From Trichomonas tenax (Eukaryota > Parabasalia > Trichomonadida > Trichomonadidae), in NCBI GenBank assembly GCA_023091735.1, contig JALKBU010000051.1:44173-108172 (forward strand): a stretch of 64,000 bases of DNA, given 5' to 3'. The notes under the pieces are model-generated. The model had not been told where the DNA came from. It searched no databases and saw only the letters and a list, made by a program, of their open reading frames with translations. The position numbers were made by a program, and so were the translations under genes. Shown here in pieces: positions 38,213-47,844 of the stretch (within the stretch, counting starts at the first letter, position 1; the number at the start of each line of letters is the position of its first letter).

Positions 38213-38958
38213 ATTGTCTAAAAAACGTATTTCCCACAATTTGATGTATTCTGTAATTGTCATCTACAATAAAAATTGGAATTTTGGGATATGAAGTGAT
38301 GTGTATGATCCTAGTGGATCTAGTAACGGTATTTTTTCGTAAATCATCGTGATAAAATGAAATTTGGAAATCCAGCAATCACGATCTGGACGACAAGTAA
38401 ATAAATTGCATAATAAAAGCAATACAAATTATTGTCTATGACTTGCAGTCAGCATGCATGAGGTTTAATTAGTGAAATTCAAGATTTTTAGCAAAATTAT
38501 TTTTGTAATTTGTGAAAAAATTAAATTGCTAATTTTTTGCGATATATTGCATTTATAGATAAAATGCAATAGATCTGTCGTTTACAAACAAGGTTAAAAA
38601 ACGAAAATCATTAAAAATGCAAAAAATCAAAAATTTGAAAAGATTGAAGAAAACAACTTGCCATGTAAAATGTCAAAAGACGATAATACACTTTTGTCTG
38701 ACACTCATTGATGTAAATTCCATCAAGGCAAATTTAGTATGAAATATGCCAAATAATTTTTTTTCAGAATAGTATGTCATGTAAATATAAATTAGTTTTG
38801 TCAAATAAATCATAATTATGTCATGTAAAATCGATATTTGTAAAATATTTTTGCCATATAAAATACCATTTATGACAAGAAAATCGTGAATTTGATATGT
38901 AAAACCGAAGTTTAAAATATGGTATGACGTGTAAATAAACACGTTTTCAAATTCGGGC
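38213..38958. other. Spacer upstream of the AK7-like gene with several motif variants
   Basis: AT-rich, no gene seen. GCCATGTAAA (38660-38669), GTCATGTAAA (38776-38785), GTCATGTAAA (38820-38829) and TGACGTGTAA (38925-38934) cluster in the 300 bp before the ATG at 38959. The last is only 25 bp from it. No other spacer in the window has four copies, which may mark an especially strong or complex promoter. Confidence 0.45.
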
Positions 38959-40896
38959 ATGAGTGACGAAGAAGAGCAGGAACGTCAGCCATCCGATTAT
39001 AAAGTCTTCGTAAACAATTGCGACTCATATGTCGGTTCTGCTGTTGCAACACATTTAGCCCTAAAAGGCTTCACTGTCTATGGATACGGAAAATCAGCTC
39101 CAGTTTCGAGCATTAAGTTGCTTCCAAGTCGCGAGGAGGGTATCAAAACAGCAGAGCTCTCAGTCTTCGATATGACTGAGGAGACAGAGTCAGTAGAAGA
39201 GGCTCTCGAAATTATTAATGGAAATCCTTTACACAAAAAGATAAATCTTGTCATTTTCTCTCCACTCCTCTGCTGGGGTGGCAGATCCCTCAAGAATCCA
39301 ACAGAAGAGGAAGAAGAGAAGAAAGAAAGTGAACAAGAAGAGAAGCAAGAGGAACCACAAGAAGAAAAACACGAGGAAGAGGAAGAAACAGAGATAGAGC
39401 CATTCACACCAGTAAATGAGGAGGAATACTTGACAAGAATCCCGCATGAATTAGTTAAGGAACAATACCGCCTCGAATCACGCGCATTGCAGCTCAATCA
39501 GGAGCTCGATCGCCTCACAGTCACAATCTTTGGTGTCGGACTTCTCTATGGCCGTGGTGAAAATATTCTCAATCCAATCTTCTGCGCTTTGTGGGAAGGC
39601 AAAATGAACGAATTCCCAGCAACGAAAAGCCACATCTCGTGCATCCACGTCATGAATCTCGGTATTGCTGTTGCAAAACTTTTGATGGAACCACCAGAGC
39701 CAGAAGAGCGCCGTCCATACTACATTCTCGGTGAAGAAGCGTGCCCAACACTCAAGTCCATCGGCAAGGCCTTCTCTATTGTTTTGGCCAATGGAAAGGT
39801 CCGCGAATTCAACGAAGATATTCCAGAGCTCCACAAGGGAATCCTCAACACAGAGCTCGCTGCTGAGTCCAGCTTCCTTAGCGAGTCCGAGGATATGTAC
39901 TGCCAGGCAGGCATCATCGAGAGTGCCGCTAAAGTTGTCGATGAATTCCGTGCTAAGTACCACTTAGAGCCACTTAAAGTCCTCGTAATTGGTCCCCCAG
40001 GATCTGGCTACGAGAAACTCGCAAAGACAGTCTCAGAGAAGCTCAAGCTCCCATTCATTGATCCTCTCGAGATCGTCGGTGAAGCCATCAAGCAACCAGG
40101 CGAGTTCGGTGATGAGCTTCGTGACATCATGGAAGAAAACGAAGGCGCAATCAACGACGATATTATCTGCAAAGTTGCTCACAAGAGAATGGCTCAGAGA
40201 GATTGCAGGAACTACGGTTGGGCAATCAGCGGCTTTTCCGATACATTCGCAAAGGCTGGCGAGATCTTCGATCACGGTGAAGAGGAAGAAGCTTCTCCAC
40301 ACTTCGAGCACATCCCAACACATGTTGTTATTCTCACAGCAGATGACTCCGTCCTTGAGAAGCATCAGGCTCTCGTTTCTGATGATGCTGAGTCATTCAA
40401 GAAGGCTCTCAGGAAGTACAGACGCGCAAACGACGCTGAAGAAGATGTCTTTAAGTTCTTCGATGACAAGTTCATCCCAACCATTATCGTTCCAGCATTT
40501 GATCCGTCCAGCGATGATGCTGTCTTGAACTTCCTTGGAAAGCCAAGAGACTTCGGTCGCCCGCAAGCTGAGATTGATGCTGAGATTGCTGAGGCCGAGA
40601 GAGTTATCAGAGAGAAGAAGGAAGTCGAGGAGAAGGCTCGCAAGGAACAGTTAGAGGCCGAAGATAAGAATTGGGTTAACGGTGAGGCCATCCATGATAT
40701 TGCTGTTAAGAGAATGGAAGAGGAAGATTCCAAGTTCCTTGGCGAGAAGAGCGCACTCCTTCAGAAGTACTTAGATGATGAAGTCATGAAGCATGTCCTT
40801 GCAGGTATTGTTCAGGTGTGCAAAGATATGCCCGAGGACCCAGTCGATGCACTCGCTGAGTTCTTGTTTGCTGAAAACAGAAGAATGAAACGCTAA
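38959..40896 (+). CDS. AK7-like protein: epimerase-like, adenylate kinase-like and Dpy-30 parts
   Basis: The 645-residue product has the AK7 layout. Residues ~14-330 form a Rossmann-like domain (KVFVNNCDSYVGSAVATHLA) interrupted by a Glu/Lys-rich insert (116-147). Residues ~340-545 form an adenylate-kinase-like P-loop domain (LKVLVIGPPGSGYEKLAKTV). Coiled-coil (~560-600) and a C-terminal Dpy-30-type helix pair (DPVDALAEFLFAENRR) follow. AK7 is a ciliary/flagellar axoneme enzyme in other eukaryotes, which fits a flagellated trichomonad. The P-loop reads GPPGSGYEK: the essential lysine of GxxGxGK is Tyr351, so ATP turnover is doubtful. Codon use is GC-richer than in neighbours, suggesting high expression. 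A Dpy-30 motif would let it bind an AKAP- or Ropporin-like scaffold. Confidence 0.75.
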   Translation: MSDEEEQERQPSDYKVFVNNCDSYVGSAVATHLALKGFTVYGYGKSAPVSSIKLLPSREEGIKTAELSVFDMTEETESVEEALEIINGNPLHKKINLVIFSPLLCWGGRSLKNPTEEEEEKKESEQEEKQEEPQEEKHEEEEETEIEPFTPVNEEEYLTRIPHELVKEQYRLESRALQLNQELDRLTVTIFGVGLLYGRGENILNPIFCALWEGKMNEFPATKSHISCIHVMNLGIAVAKLLMEPPEPEERRPYYILGEEACPTLKSIGKAFSIVLANGKVREFNEDIPELHKGILNTELAAESSFLSESEDMYCQAGIIESAAKVVDEFRAKYHLEPLKVLVIGPPGSGYEKLAKTVSEKLKLPFIDPLEIVGEAIKQPGEFGDELRDIMEENEGAINDDIICKVAHKRMAQRDCRNYGWAISGFSDTFAKAGEIFDHGEEEEASPHFEHIPTHVVILTADDSVLEKHQALVSDDAESFKKALRKYRRANDAEEDVFKFFDDKFIPTIIVPAFDPSSDDAVLNFLGKPRDFGRPQAEIDAEIAEAERVIREKKEVEEKARKEQLEAEDKNWVNGEAIHDIAVKRMEEEDSKFLGEKSALLQKYLDDEVMKHVLAGIVQVCKDMPEDPVDALAEFLFAENRRMKR

Positions 40897-41071
40897 TTAT
40901 TCTTTTATTTATTTTTATTATTTATACATTATAACTAAAAATGGTTCATTTTAAAAATGTGTTATTTTGATGTAGAGATTAGCTAAGTGTCAGTACAAAA
41001 TTTTATTGACTCAATAGTTTCCACATCGAGATAATGAAATTCAAATAAAAGTCATTCCAAAAAGTGTCAAA

Positions 41072-41776
41072 ATGTTTTTGTAGCATTGACTGTTGATGTG
41101 CAGTTTACAAATAGCACAAATACAGAGCTTTATAGTGCTGCAAATGCAGTTGATTTTGAAATACCCAATACATGTATTGCAATTCGTACAGGAAATGAAA
41201 AAGATTATTGTTTTTTGAAATCTGTTTCGACACTTAAATCCGTTACTCTCTCAGAAAAGCTTACAGTTATTGGTCATTATGCATTTTATAATTGTAAGTT
41301 ATTATCTTCGGTTAACACAAATAATTGTAAATATTTATCAATTATTAAAGATAATGCATTTTTGTTATGCTCATTAACAGGCTTTGTTTTCCCTCCTTCA
41401 ATGACTACAATCGGAGTAAATGCTTTTTATTCAAATAAATTCAATATTTCATTATTTATTACAACAAATTTTACTTCAATCTACTTTAATTGTTTTTGTT
41501 TTGATTGAGTTATTTATGATATAGATCCTAGACAGCCAGTTTGTAAACTATTCAATGGATGCGTTTATAATTCTGATCATAGCGAACATTGAAGCTCAAT
41601 CATTCATTAACATAAGATGTATTAAAACAGCATTTTTAATCAACGAAAGCAAAATTCAAGAATACATTACAGGCGGAATTCCAGCGCGTGCATTCATTCC
41701 AGAGAAGACATGCGTTGTTCAATCAGTTTCAATGCGATTTAATAATATATATTTTATGATCATTCTGTTTATTTAA
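41072..41776 (+). pseudogene. BspA-like LRR gene, copy A (frameshift, stop and deletion)
   Basis: Three LRR_5-type repeats are visible (LKSVTLSEKLTVIGHYAFYN, YLSIIKDNAFLLCSLTGFVF, PPSMTTIGVNAFYSN). An ATG at 41072 is one base out of frame with the coding part, next to a run of five T. The frame then stops at TGA 41506-41508, and about 300 bp is missing before the tail. The tail runs from 41582 (NIEAQSFINIRCIKTAFLIN) to the TAA at 41774. BspA-like proteins are large trichomonad surface LRR families linked to adherence. Compared with copy C it is clearly broken. Promoter-like AAAGTGTCAAAATG lies at its start. Confidence 0.7.
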
Positions 41777-41794
41777 GATTAAAAAGTGCCAAAA

Positions 41795-42799
41795 ATGAAA
41801 AAGTTTGAATGGTGTTTTCACATTCACTGATAGCTCCAACACGGAGCTGTCTAGTGTTAAGGGTGCTGTAGATTTTGAAATCCCCAAAACATGTACCAAA
41901 ATAAGAGATGGATTTTTATAAAATCATCTCTTCCTTTACGATCAGTTAAATTGCCATCAAGTCTTACAATTAGAAGTTATGTGTTTTATAATTGCAGACT
42001 TCTTACTTCAGTTGATGCAACGACCTGCACATCTTTGACTAGCATAAAATATTCAGCCTTTTTATTTTGCTTACTAAGAAGTTTTGTTTTCCAACCATCA
42101 TTACAAATTATAGAAACGAATGCATTCTATTCGAATAATTTAAATCTTAGTCTGTATATTTCTCGAAATTTCACGAAAATCGAATTTAGTGCCTTTTGTT
42201 TAAATTATATATTGTATGAAGTTGATCCATTACAGAGTATATTTTCAACATATAATGGATGCGTTTATAATAAAAGTTTTGATAAATTATTTGCCGTCCC
42301 ATCAAATGTTACAGAAATTGTTTTCTACCCAAATGTAAATTCCATTGTGGGCTCTGCATTTGCTACAACAAGATTTGTAACACATATTAGACTTCCAGAC
42401 ACTGTTAATTGGTTATCGAGTTCCGGTATTCACAAATCGGCGAATCTTCAATATTTAAAACTATCCCCGAATATAGTTCAATTGTACAAATCTTTGGTTT
42501 ACGAGCTTTCTGAGCTTCGTGAACTCATTATTCCAGAAAGGTTAGCTTATTTCCACATAGAAGCTTTCTATTCGCTTCCAAAGTTGAAACAAATTAAACT
42601 TCCATCAACAGTTGAACAAAATGCATTCAATAATGTTAAAAGCATTACAACAGCATTTTTAATTAATCAAAGCATGATCCAAGAATACATTACCAGAGGT
42701 ATCCCAGCACGTGCATTCATACCAGAGAAGACATGTGTTGTTCAATCAATCAGAACCCGATTGCATTCTTTATTTGCTATAATTGTTACAGTTTTATAA
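41795..42799 (+). pseudogene. BspA-like LRR gene, copy B (two frameshifts)
   Basis: Starts AAAAGTGCCAAAAATG at 41795, then loses frame at once beside an A5 run; the true frame is open later (SSNTELSSVKGAVDFEIP). A second frame change lies near 41915, where the equivalent of 'DYCFLKSVNTL' is missing. After this the LRR part is open to the TAA at 42797 (CTSLTSIKYSAFLFCLLR, LQIIETNAFYSN, FATTRFVTHIRLPDT, LPKLKQIKLPSTVEQNAFNN). The end (ARAFIPEKTCVVQS) equals that of copies A and C, about 90% alike at DNA level. No intact protein. Confidence 0.7.
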
Positions 42800-43319
42800 A
42801 TGAAAATCATTTGGTAAGAATATTGAAACCATCGTCATTCAATCGACTCATACATTTTAATTATGAAACAAACTATAGAATCATATCTTGAAACAAAAGA
42901 TATAATATTTTAATTCTTAATCTATATCTTGAAAGATTATCATTGTCGTCATTTGCCAACCGTCGGCAAAATGACATGATGAAAAGTTTTAATCTTATCC
43001 ATGAGTTTTGATTTCTGTAGACGAAGGAGGCATAGGGTATTTTTGTATAAACATATGCTAGTAATGTGACACAACTAAATATATAACGAATAATTTCAAA
43101 ACAATAAAATCACAGACATCTCAAACATTATAATTTCCCGAAAGATCAGATAAAATTGTGGATTTTGTTATGTATGATATACCAATACCTACAGAGATTT
43201 TAACAGGAAACTTTAATGAAATATCATTTTGATATGCTTTCACGCCCGTATATAGTCAAAAATGAGAAATAATTTGACACGTAGAATGGAAACCTGACAG
43301 TACGATAATGATAAAATAA
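42800..43319. other. Spacer between BspA copy B and TRAPPC3
   Basis: AT-rich. TTGACACGTAGA (43275) is a poor relative of the promoter motif, 45 bp before the TRAPPC3 ATG. A short AACCGTCGGCAAAATGACATG stretch near 42960 stands out by GC but has no frame. Confidence 0.4.
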
Positions 43320-43823
43320 ATGAGTGTGAATGTCGAACTTTTTTCATTGACATATGGTTCGCTTGTTCGTTCCATTGTCACAGAGACAAACAACATCAAC
43401 GACGCGAACAATAAACTCAGTAAGATTGGCGTAAATATTGGAAACAGAATTACAGATGATTTCGTCGTCCACTCTGATAAATGCCACTTCAAATCGCTCA
43501 AGGAGGCGTGCGATATGCTCGCTGATTACTCTTTCAAGACATATCTCGGCATCAACGCTGTTGTTAAAGAGCCTTCTGATAATCGCTGCGTGATTAGCTT
43601 CTCAGACAACCCAATCACTCGCTACGTCATCCTTCCACCTGAATACCAGGGCCTTATCTATCTTATGCCACTTTTGAGCGCAATTAAGACATCTCTCGGG
43701 CAACTTCACTACAATGTCGAAGTCAATCTCATCAACGACATGCTTCACGGAAAGCCAAGTAACGACATCGAAATTAAGTTGATCGAAATCATGGACGATT
43801 TACCACCCGGCGAATATATTTAA
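43320..43823 (+). CDS. BET3: TRAPPC3/Bet3, TRAPP vesicle-tethering subunit
   Basis: The 167-residue length is close to Bet3 (180). Nearly every block of the family is present. NVELFSLTYGSLVRSIV matches VNAELFTLTYGALVAQLL; INDANNKLSKIGVNIGNRI and DDFVV match the MGYNIGIRLIEDFL block. Later come MLADYSFKTYLGINAVV, then NPITRYVILPPEYQGLIYLM and ELPDNH-like residues. It ends in DLPPGEY, as DNLPAGEE. Bet3 is the most conserved TRAPP subunit, needed for Ypt1/Rab1 activation and ER-to-Golgi tethering. The family's palmitoylated cysteine is at the position read as IVTE.., not obvious here. It lies inside the BspA-like cluster with no break of its own. Confidence is very high. Confidence 0.93.
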   Translation: MSVNVELFSLTYGSLVRSIVTETNNINDANNKLSKIGVNIGNRITDDFVVHSDKCHFKSLKEACDMLADYSFKTYLGINAVVKEPSDNRCVISFSDNPITRYVILPPEYQGLIYLMPLLSAIKTSLGQLHYNVEVNLINDMLHGKPSNDIEIKLIEIMDDLPPGEYI

Positions 43824-43907
43824 ATTTGTTTTATTCTTTTTAATTCTTTGTATAATTGAATTTGTTTTATGTAAACGGATACTGAGCTTAATGAATCAAA
43901 TTGCATC

Positions 43908-45113
43908 ATGACACAAGCTTTCTTTTCGCTTCCAAAGCTGAAACAAATCGAATATCGAAGCACAATCATTTTTAAACATTATGATAATGTTGGCGGTGTT
44001 CCAGCCCATGCATTCATGCCAGAGAAGACATGTGTTGTTCATATATTTGCGATTGAATTATCAAAAATAAAAAGTGCCATAAATTGTTTATATCTGAATA
44101 TTGTTTTTACATTCACCGATAGTTCAAATACAGAACTATTCAGTGTTGAGGACGCAGTAGACTTCGAAGTACCAGAAACATGTACTAAAATCAGAGATGG
44201 AACGATCTATGATTATTGTTTTTTAAAATCTGTTAATACTCTTAGATCTGTTAAATTATCACCAAATCTTATTACCATTGGAAGTTATGCATTTTATATG
44301 TGCAAACTTCTTACATCAGTTGATACTTCAATTTGCACATCTTTGACTAGCGTAAAGAATTCAGCCTTTTGGTATTGCTCACTAACAAATTTTGTTTTCC
44401 GGCCATCATTACAAATTATTGAATGGAATGCATTTCATTCAAATAATCTAAATTTCACACTGAATATTACTCGAATTTTCATGAAAATCGAGTTTAGTGC
44501 CTTTTGTTATGATTATGTATTGTATGAAGTTGATCCTTTACAGGCTATTTTTTCAGCATATAATGGATGCGTATATAGTAAAAGTTTCAAAAAATTGCTC
44601 GCGGTCTCATCCAATATTACAGAAATCATATTTCACCTGAACGTCAATTACATTGGGAGTTCTGCATTTTCTACAACAAGATTTGTAACTCATATTAAAC
44701 TTCCAGACACCATTAGTGGAATATCAACTTGGTGTATTCACAAATCAACTAATCTTCAATATGTTGAACTATCTCCGAATATAAAGCAATTGAGCATAGC
44801 TTCTGTTTATGAACTTCCTGAATTACGCGAACTCATTCTTCCGGAAGGAATAACTTCTATCAAGAATCAAGCTTTCTTTTCACTCCCGAAACTGAAACAC
44901 ATCAAACTGTCATCAACAGCAAATATTGAAGCTCAATCATTCATTAACATAAGAAGTATTAAAACAGCATTTTTACTTAACGCAACAAAAATTCAAGAAT
45001 ACATTACAGGAGGAATTCCAGCTCGTGCATTTATTCCAGAGAAGACATGCGTTGTTCAATCAGTTTCAATGCGATTTAATAATATATATGTTATGATTAT
45101 TTTGTTCATATAA
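43908..45113 (+). CDS. BspA-like LRR protein, copy C (open, start doubtful)
   Basis: The frame of 402 codons joins two parts. First is a short copy of a BspA tail (AFFSLPKLKQIEYRS, then AHAFMPEKTCVV, with an internal deletion); then, after ~20 spacer-like codons, a complete copy from FTFTDSSNTELFSVEDAVDF to the hydrophobic end VMIILFI. The LRR_5 repeats are regular (LRSVKLSPNLITIGSYAFYM, LQIIEWNAFHSNNL, STTRFVTHIKLPDTISGIS). The site matching the ATG of copies A and B (AAAAGTGCC...) reads ATT here (AGTGCCATAAATTG). The full copy is thus readable only from the ATG at 43908 in the upstream fragment, or from inside. A surface LRR protein, if made. Confidence 0.5.
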   Translation: MTQAFFSLPKLKQIEYRSTIIFKHYDNVGGVPAHAFMPEKTCVVHIFAIELSKIKSAINCLYLNIVFTFTDSSNTELFSVEDAVDFEVPETCTKIRDGTIYDYCFLKSVNTLRSVKLSPNLITIGSYAFYMCKLLTSVDTSICTSLTSVKNSAFWYCSLTNFVFRPSLQIIEWNAFHSNNLNFTLNITRIFMKIEFSAFCYDYVLYEVDPLQAIFSAYNGCVYSKSFKKLLAVSSNITEIIFHLNVNYIGSSAFSTTRFVTHIKLPDTISGISTWCIHKSTNLQYVELSPNIKQLSIASVYELPELRELILPEGITSIKNQAFFSLPKLKHIKLSSTANIEAQSFINIRSIKTAFLLNATKIQEYITGGIPARAFIPEKTCVVQSVSMRFNNIYVMIILFI

Positions 45114-45276
45114 TTGCTAAAGTGATTCAATAAATTGAGAAATGATTGACTATCACTTTTCTCTAATCAATGATGTAAATTTACGTTCTTTGCTTCGGCT
45201 AAAAATAGCAAATGATGCAAGAAATATATACTTAATATTTCCAAAATAGTAAAAACTATATAATTATTACCTCTAA

Positions 45277-45558
45277 TTCCAGTATTCTCCAAATGGAAAT
45301 TATTTAATTTATGGAACTAAAAGATGTGATAATTGGTTGAAAGCAGGATGCGTTGTCATCGCGCAGTCAAATTGCTCAACAAAATTTTGTTTTACAGAAA
45401 GTTGCTTTAAAGAGCATCAAAAATCACCAGCTGTTTTTCTAAATCAAATTGGTTCATCATTTGTGATTAATTCATGATTTACTTCGAATACAGCCATTAC
45501 AGAAAAATGGCACCAACTCAGTTTTAATTTATCATTTATCGAAATCGATACACAATAA
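45277..45558 (+). pseudogene. Coding relic of unknown family with one in-frame TGA
   Basis: A frame from 45277 reads FQYSPNGNYLIYGTKRCDNW, on to CVVIAQSNCSTKFCFTESCF and FLNQIGSSFVINS, stops at TGA 45475-45477, and continues without a shift (FTSNTAITEKWHQLSFNLSF) to TAA 45556-45558. It is Cys-rich in the first part and has a lectin-like look at the end (TEKWHQLSFNLSFIEIDTQ). No ATG starts it. I treat it as a relic; no family is recognised. Confidence 0.35.
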
Positions 45559-45750
45559 TATGGATTGTGGAAATAATTGATGTTCATTAGCTCTTCAAAT
45601 ATCTTCCAAGGAATAAGAAATATATTCAGTGTTAGAATAGGGTTTAGCTGATGAGTTTTGATCGATGAAGTTCTCTCTGAAATAAAATTCTAACAAATAA
45701 AACGATTTATTAGTTATGAACAAGAAAATAATAATAAATAATATTCATAG

Positions 45751-47844
45751 TTAATTGGATTGATCAACAGGTGTCTTCTCTCTAATCATATTCAATGCTT
45801 GTGGGGGCTGCTCACTTGGCTTAGAGCCGCCGACTGGCATATATCGCTGGAAATCGTATGACTGAGATAATGCATTGCTATCTGCCATCGCAGATTTGGA
45901 TTTCTCAGGTGGCTGAGTACCATCCTGCATTGTATCTCTCATGTAGTAGTGTCCGTCTGCTCCCTTCAAGAGCTTCTGGTTTGCAATGAGCATCTTCGAG
46001 TTCCTATTCATGACAAGAGTCAAAGGCCCCTTTGCCTGCTTCGGTTTGGGCTTCGCGTCTGGTGGAACCTGTGGAACAGCGTCGACTGGTTCTCTCTGTT
46101 TGGACTGTTTGAGTGGAGGAAGGGTGTTGTTCGCAGATGGCTTTGTGTGGCACAACTCCATGACACGAGCATTCTCTGGGAACAATTGGTTCAAGTATCC
46201 AAAGAATTCATCTCTTGTCAATCTGATTCTCATATCTTCTTCGACTCTGCCTTTATCAGCCTTCATCGAAAGCTTCACGCGCTGTGTCTTGAGTTCTGAC
46301 TTGACTGATTCAAGTGCAGTGAGTTGCTGGATAAGCTGCTTGGCTTCGTTTCTTTCGAGCTTGATTCCGCCGCCCTTTCCGCCAGAAAATGCATCGATGA
46401 GAAGATTCTCAACTCTAGGCATAACAACATCAAGAACCTTCTGTGTGATCTTGCCTTCATCAACTCTTGCTGCCGGACCTTTAGTTACAGCGACTGTGGG
46501 CTTCTTGTCCTTCATCTGGTCGAGTAATTCCTTCATTCCGGATCCTTTCTTCTTTGCTTTCTTCCTCGATTTCTTCTCATCATTTTCGTTGCTTTCCAAT
46601 GTCTTCTCCTTCCTTCTGCTTATTGAGTGCGTGCGTGCCTTAGAAGATCTGGCGCTCTTTGCCATTCTGTTATCCAAAACTTCTTTCTCGACTTCTGTAA
46701 CGATATCTTCGAATTCATCTTCAGCTTCACCTTCTTGTGAATCTTCTGCTGCCTTTTTGCTTTGAACTTCGATGAATTTATCAACATCAGCCTGAAGACC
46801 GACGCTGCGCAATCCTTCACAAGGTCCATAGCTTCTTGTTTCTGTTTCCTCGAATGTAACACCTTCATTGAAATCAACAGCGATTGTTCTGAGCTCGAAT
46901 TGTTCGGCATCGTCGTCATACTCTTCTCCATCTGATGCCCATCCTTCGTCATCTTCCCAATCATAGTCGTAGTCACCCATGTCCTCCTCGCCTTGGTTGA
47001 CCTCGGCGATCTTCATAAGGCGGTTGTATTCATCTGCAATGCGGTTCTTTTGCGCTTTGTAGTTGTTATCGAGATCGAGTTGCTTCTTTTGAAGCATTTC
47101 GAAAGCTGTCTTGACTTTCTCTTCTGTTGCACCTTCACCGGATAAGGCGTATTCAACTATTGCTGATGTATCATCCTCAGCAGCAGCGCCTCCGCCTCCC
47201 ATAACTTTGATTTTAGCAAGAGCATCGCGTAACTCTTCACGTGTTACGTATTTGTCTTCTGAATCATCAGGACCGTCTGTAAGTGTCTTGTGGAGTGCGT
47301 TCTGTTGAATTTGAAGCTTAATTGATTGCATGTTTCGTTCGTTATTATCTTGAATTTCTTGGCGTTGTCGTTGGAGCTCCTTTTCAAGAGAAGACATTCC
47401 ATTGGACAGTTCCTGGAATGCCTCTGTAAGTCTTGCGTTTTCTTGTGTAGAAGCAACAAAATCTTCGCGATCTACCTTATTTTGAATGTCATTATCAAAT
47501 TTAGAGAGTGTCTCAGCATTATTTATGAGTTTCTCACTCTGTGACTGCAGCTTTGCATTGATTGCATCAAGCGCATCATCGAATGGAATTCCTTCTCTTG
47601 TGTAGATTGTCGGCTGCATACTTTGGAGTCTCACAAAGATCCTATTTTCGATCTCATCGATCGATGCCGTGAGATTTGAGACCTGAGTCTGCAAGGATCT
47701 GACTTGTGATCTTAATTCGTCGATATAAGTCTGCTGCTGCACAGACGTCTGCAGCATCTGAGTCACACCTTTCCCGAAGAGGTTGAACACGTACGTCATC
47801 GTCGATTGCTCCATGTTTTCGGCATCTTCGCCTGTCGGGAGCAT
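45751..47844 (-). CDS. Coiled-coil protein with acidic insert, possibly axonemal
   Basis: The 697-residue product begins with two coiled coils (about residues 40-110 and 130-200; YIDELRSQVRSLQTQVSNLT, LEKELQRQRQEIQDNN). A glycine-rich hinge (VMGGGGAAAEDD) and an Asp/Tyr/Trp-rich stretch (DMGDYDYDWEDDEGWASDGE) follow. Next come a basic region with KKSRKKAKKK, a third coiled coil (about 470-560) and a disordered Pro/Gln-rich tail. The motif DEFFGYLNQLFPENARV near 560 recalls the DUF4795 region of QRICH2-like sperm-flagellum proteins, but this is a weak resemblance. A structural or flagellar role is inferred. No enzyme motif is seen. Its promoter side (47845 on) has no clear ACATGT motif. Confidence 0.55.
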   Translation of the reverse strand: MLPTGEDAENMEQSTMTYVFNLFGKGVTQMLQTSVQQQTYIDELRSQVRSLQTQVSNLTASIDEIENRIFVRLQSMQPTIYTREGIPFDDALDAINAKLQSQSEKLINNAETLSKFDNDIQNKVDREDFVASTQENARLTEAFQELSNGMSSLEKELQRQRQEIQDNNERNMQSIKLQIQQNALHKTLTDGPDDSEDKYVTREELRDALAKIKVMGGGGAAAEDDTSAIVEYALSGEGATEEKVKTAFEMLQKKQLDLDNNYKAQKNRIADEYNRLMKIAEVNQGEEDMGDYDYDWEDDEGWASDGEEYDDDAEQFELRTIAVDFNEGVTFEETETRSYGPCEGLRSVGLQADVDKFIEVQSKKAAEDSQEGEAEDEFEDIVTEVEKEVLDNRMAKSARSSKARTHSISRRKEKTLESNENDEKKSRKKAKKKGSGMKELLDQMKDKKPTVAVTKGPAARVDEGKITQKVLDVVMPRVENLLIDAFSGGKGGGIKLERNEAKQLIQQLTALESVKSELKTQRVKLSMKADKGRVEEDMRIRLTRDEFFGYLNQLFPENARVMELCHTKPSANNTLPPLKQSKQREPVDAVPQVPPDAKPKPKQAKGPLTLVMNRNSKMLIANQKLLKGADGHYYMRDTMQDGTQPPEKSKSAMADSNALSQSYDFQRYMPVGGSKPSEQPPQALNMIREKTPVDQSN

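Noticed and set aside
39078..39963. Long minus-strand frames opposite the AK7-like gene
   Set aside because: Shadows of a Glu/Lys-rich coding strand (Ser/Leu/Phe repeats).
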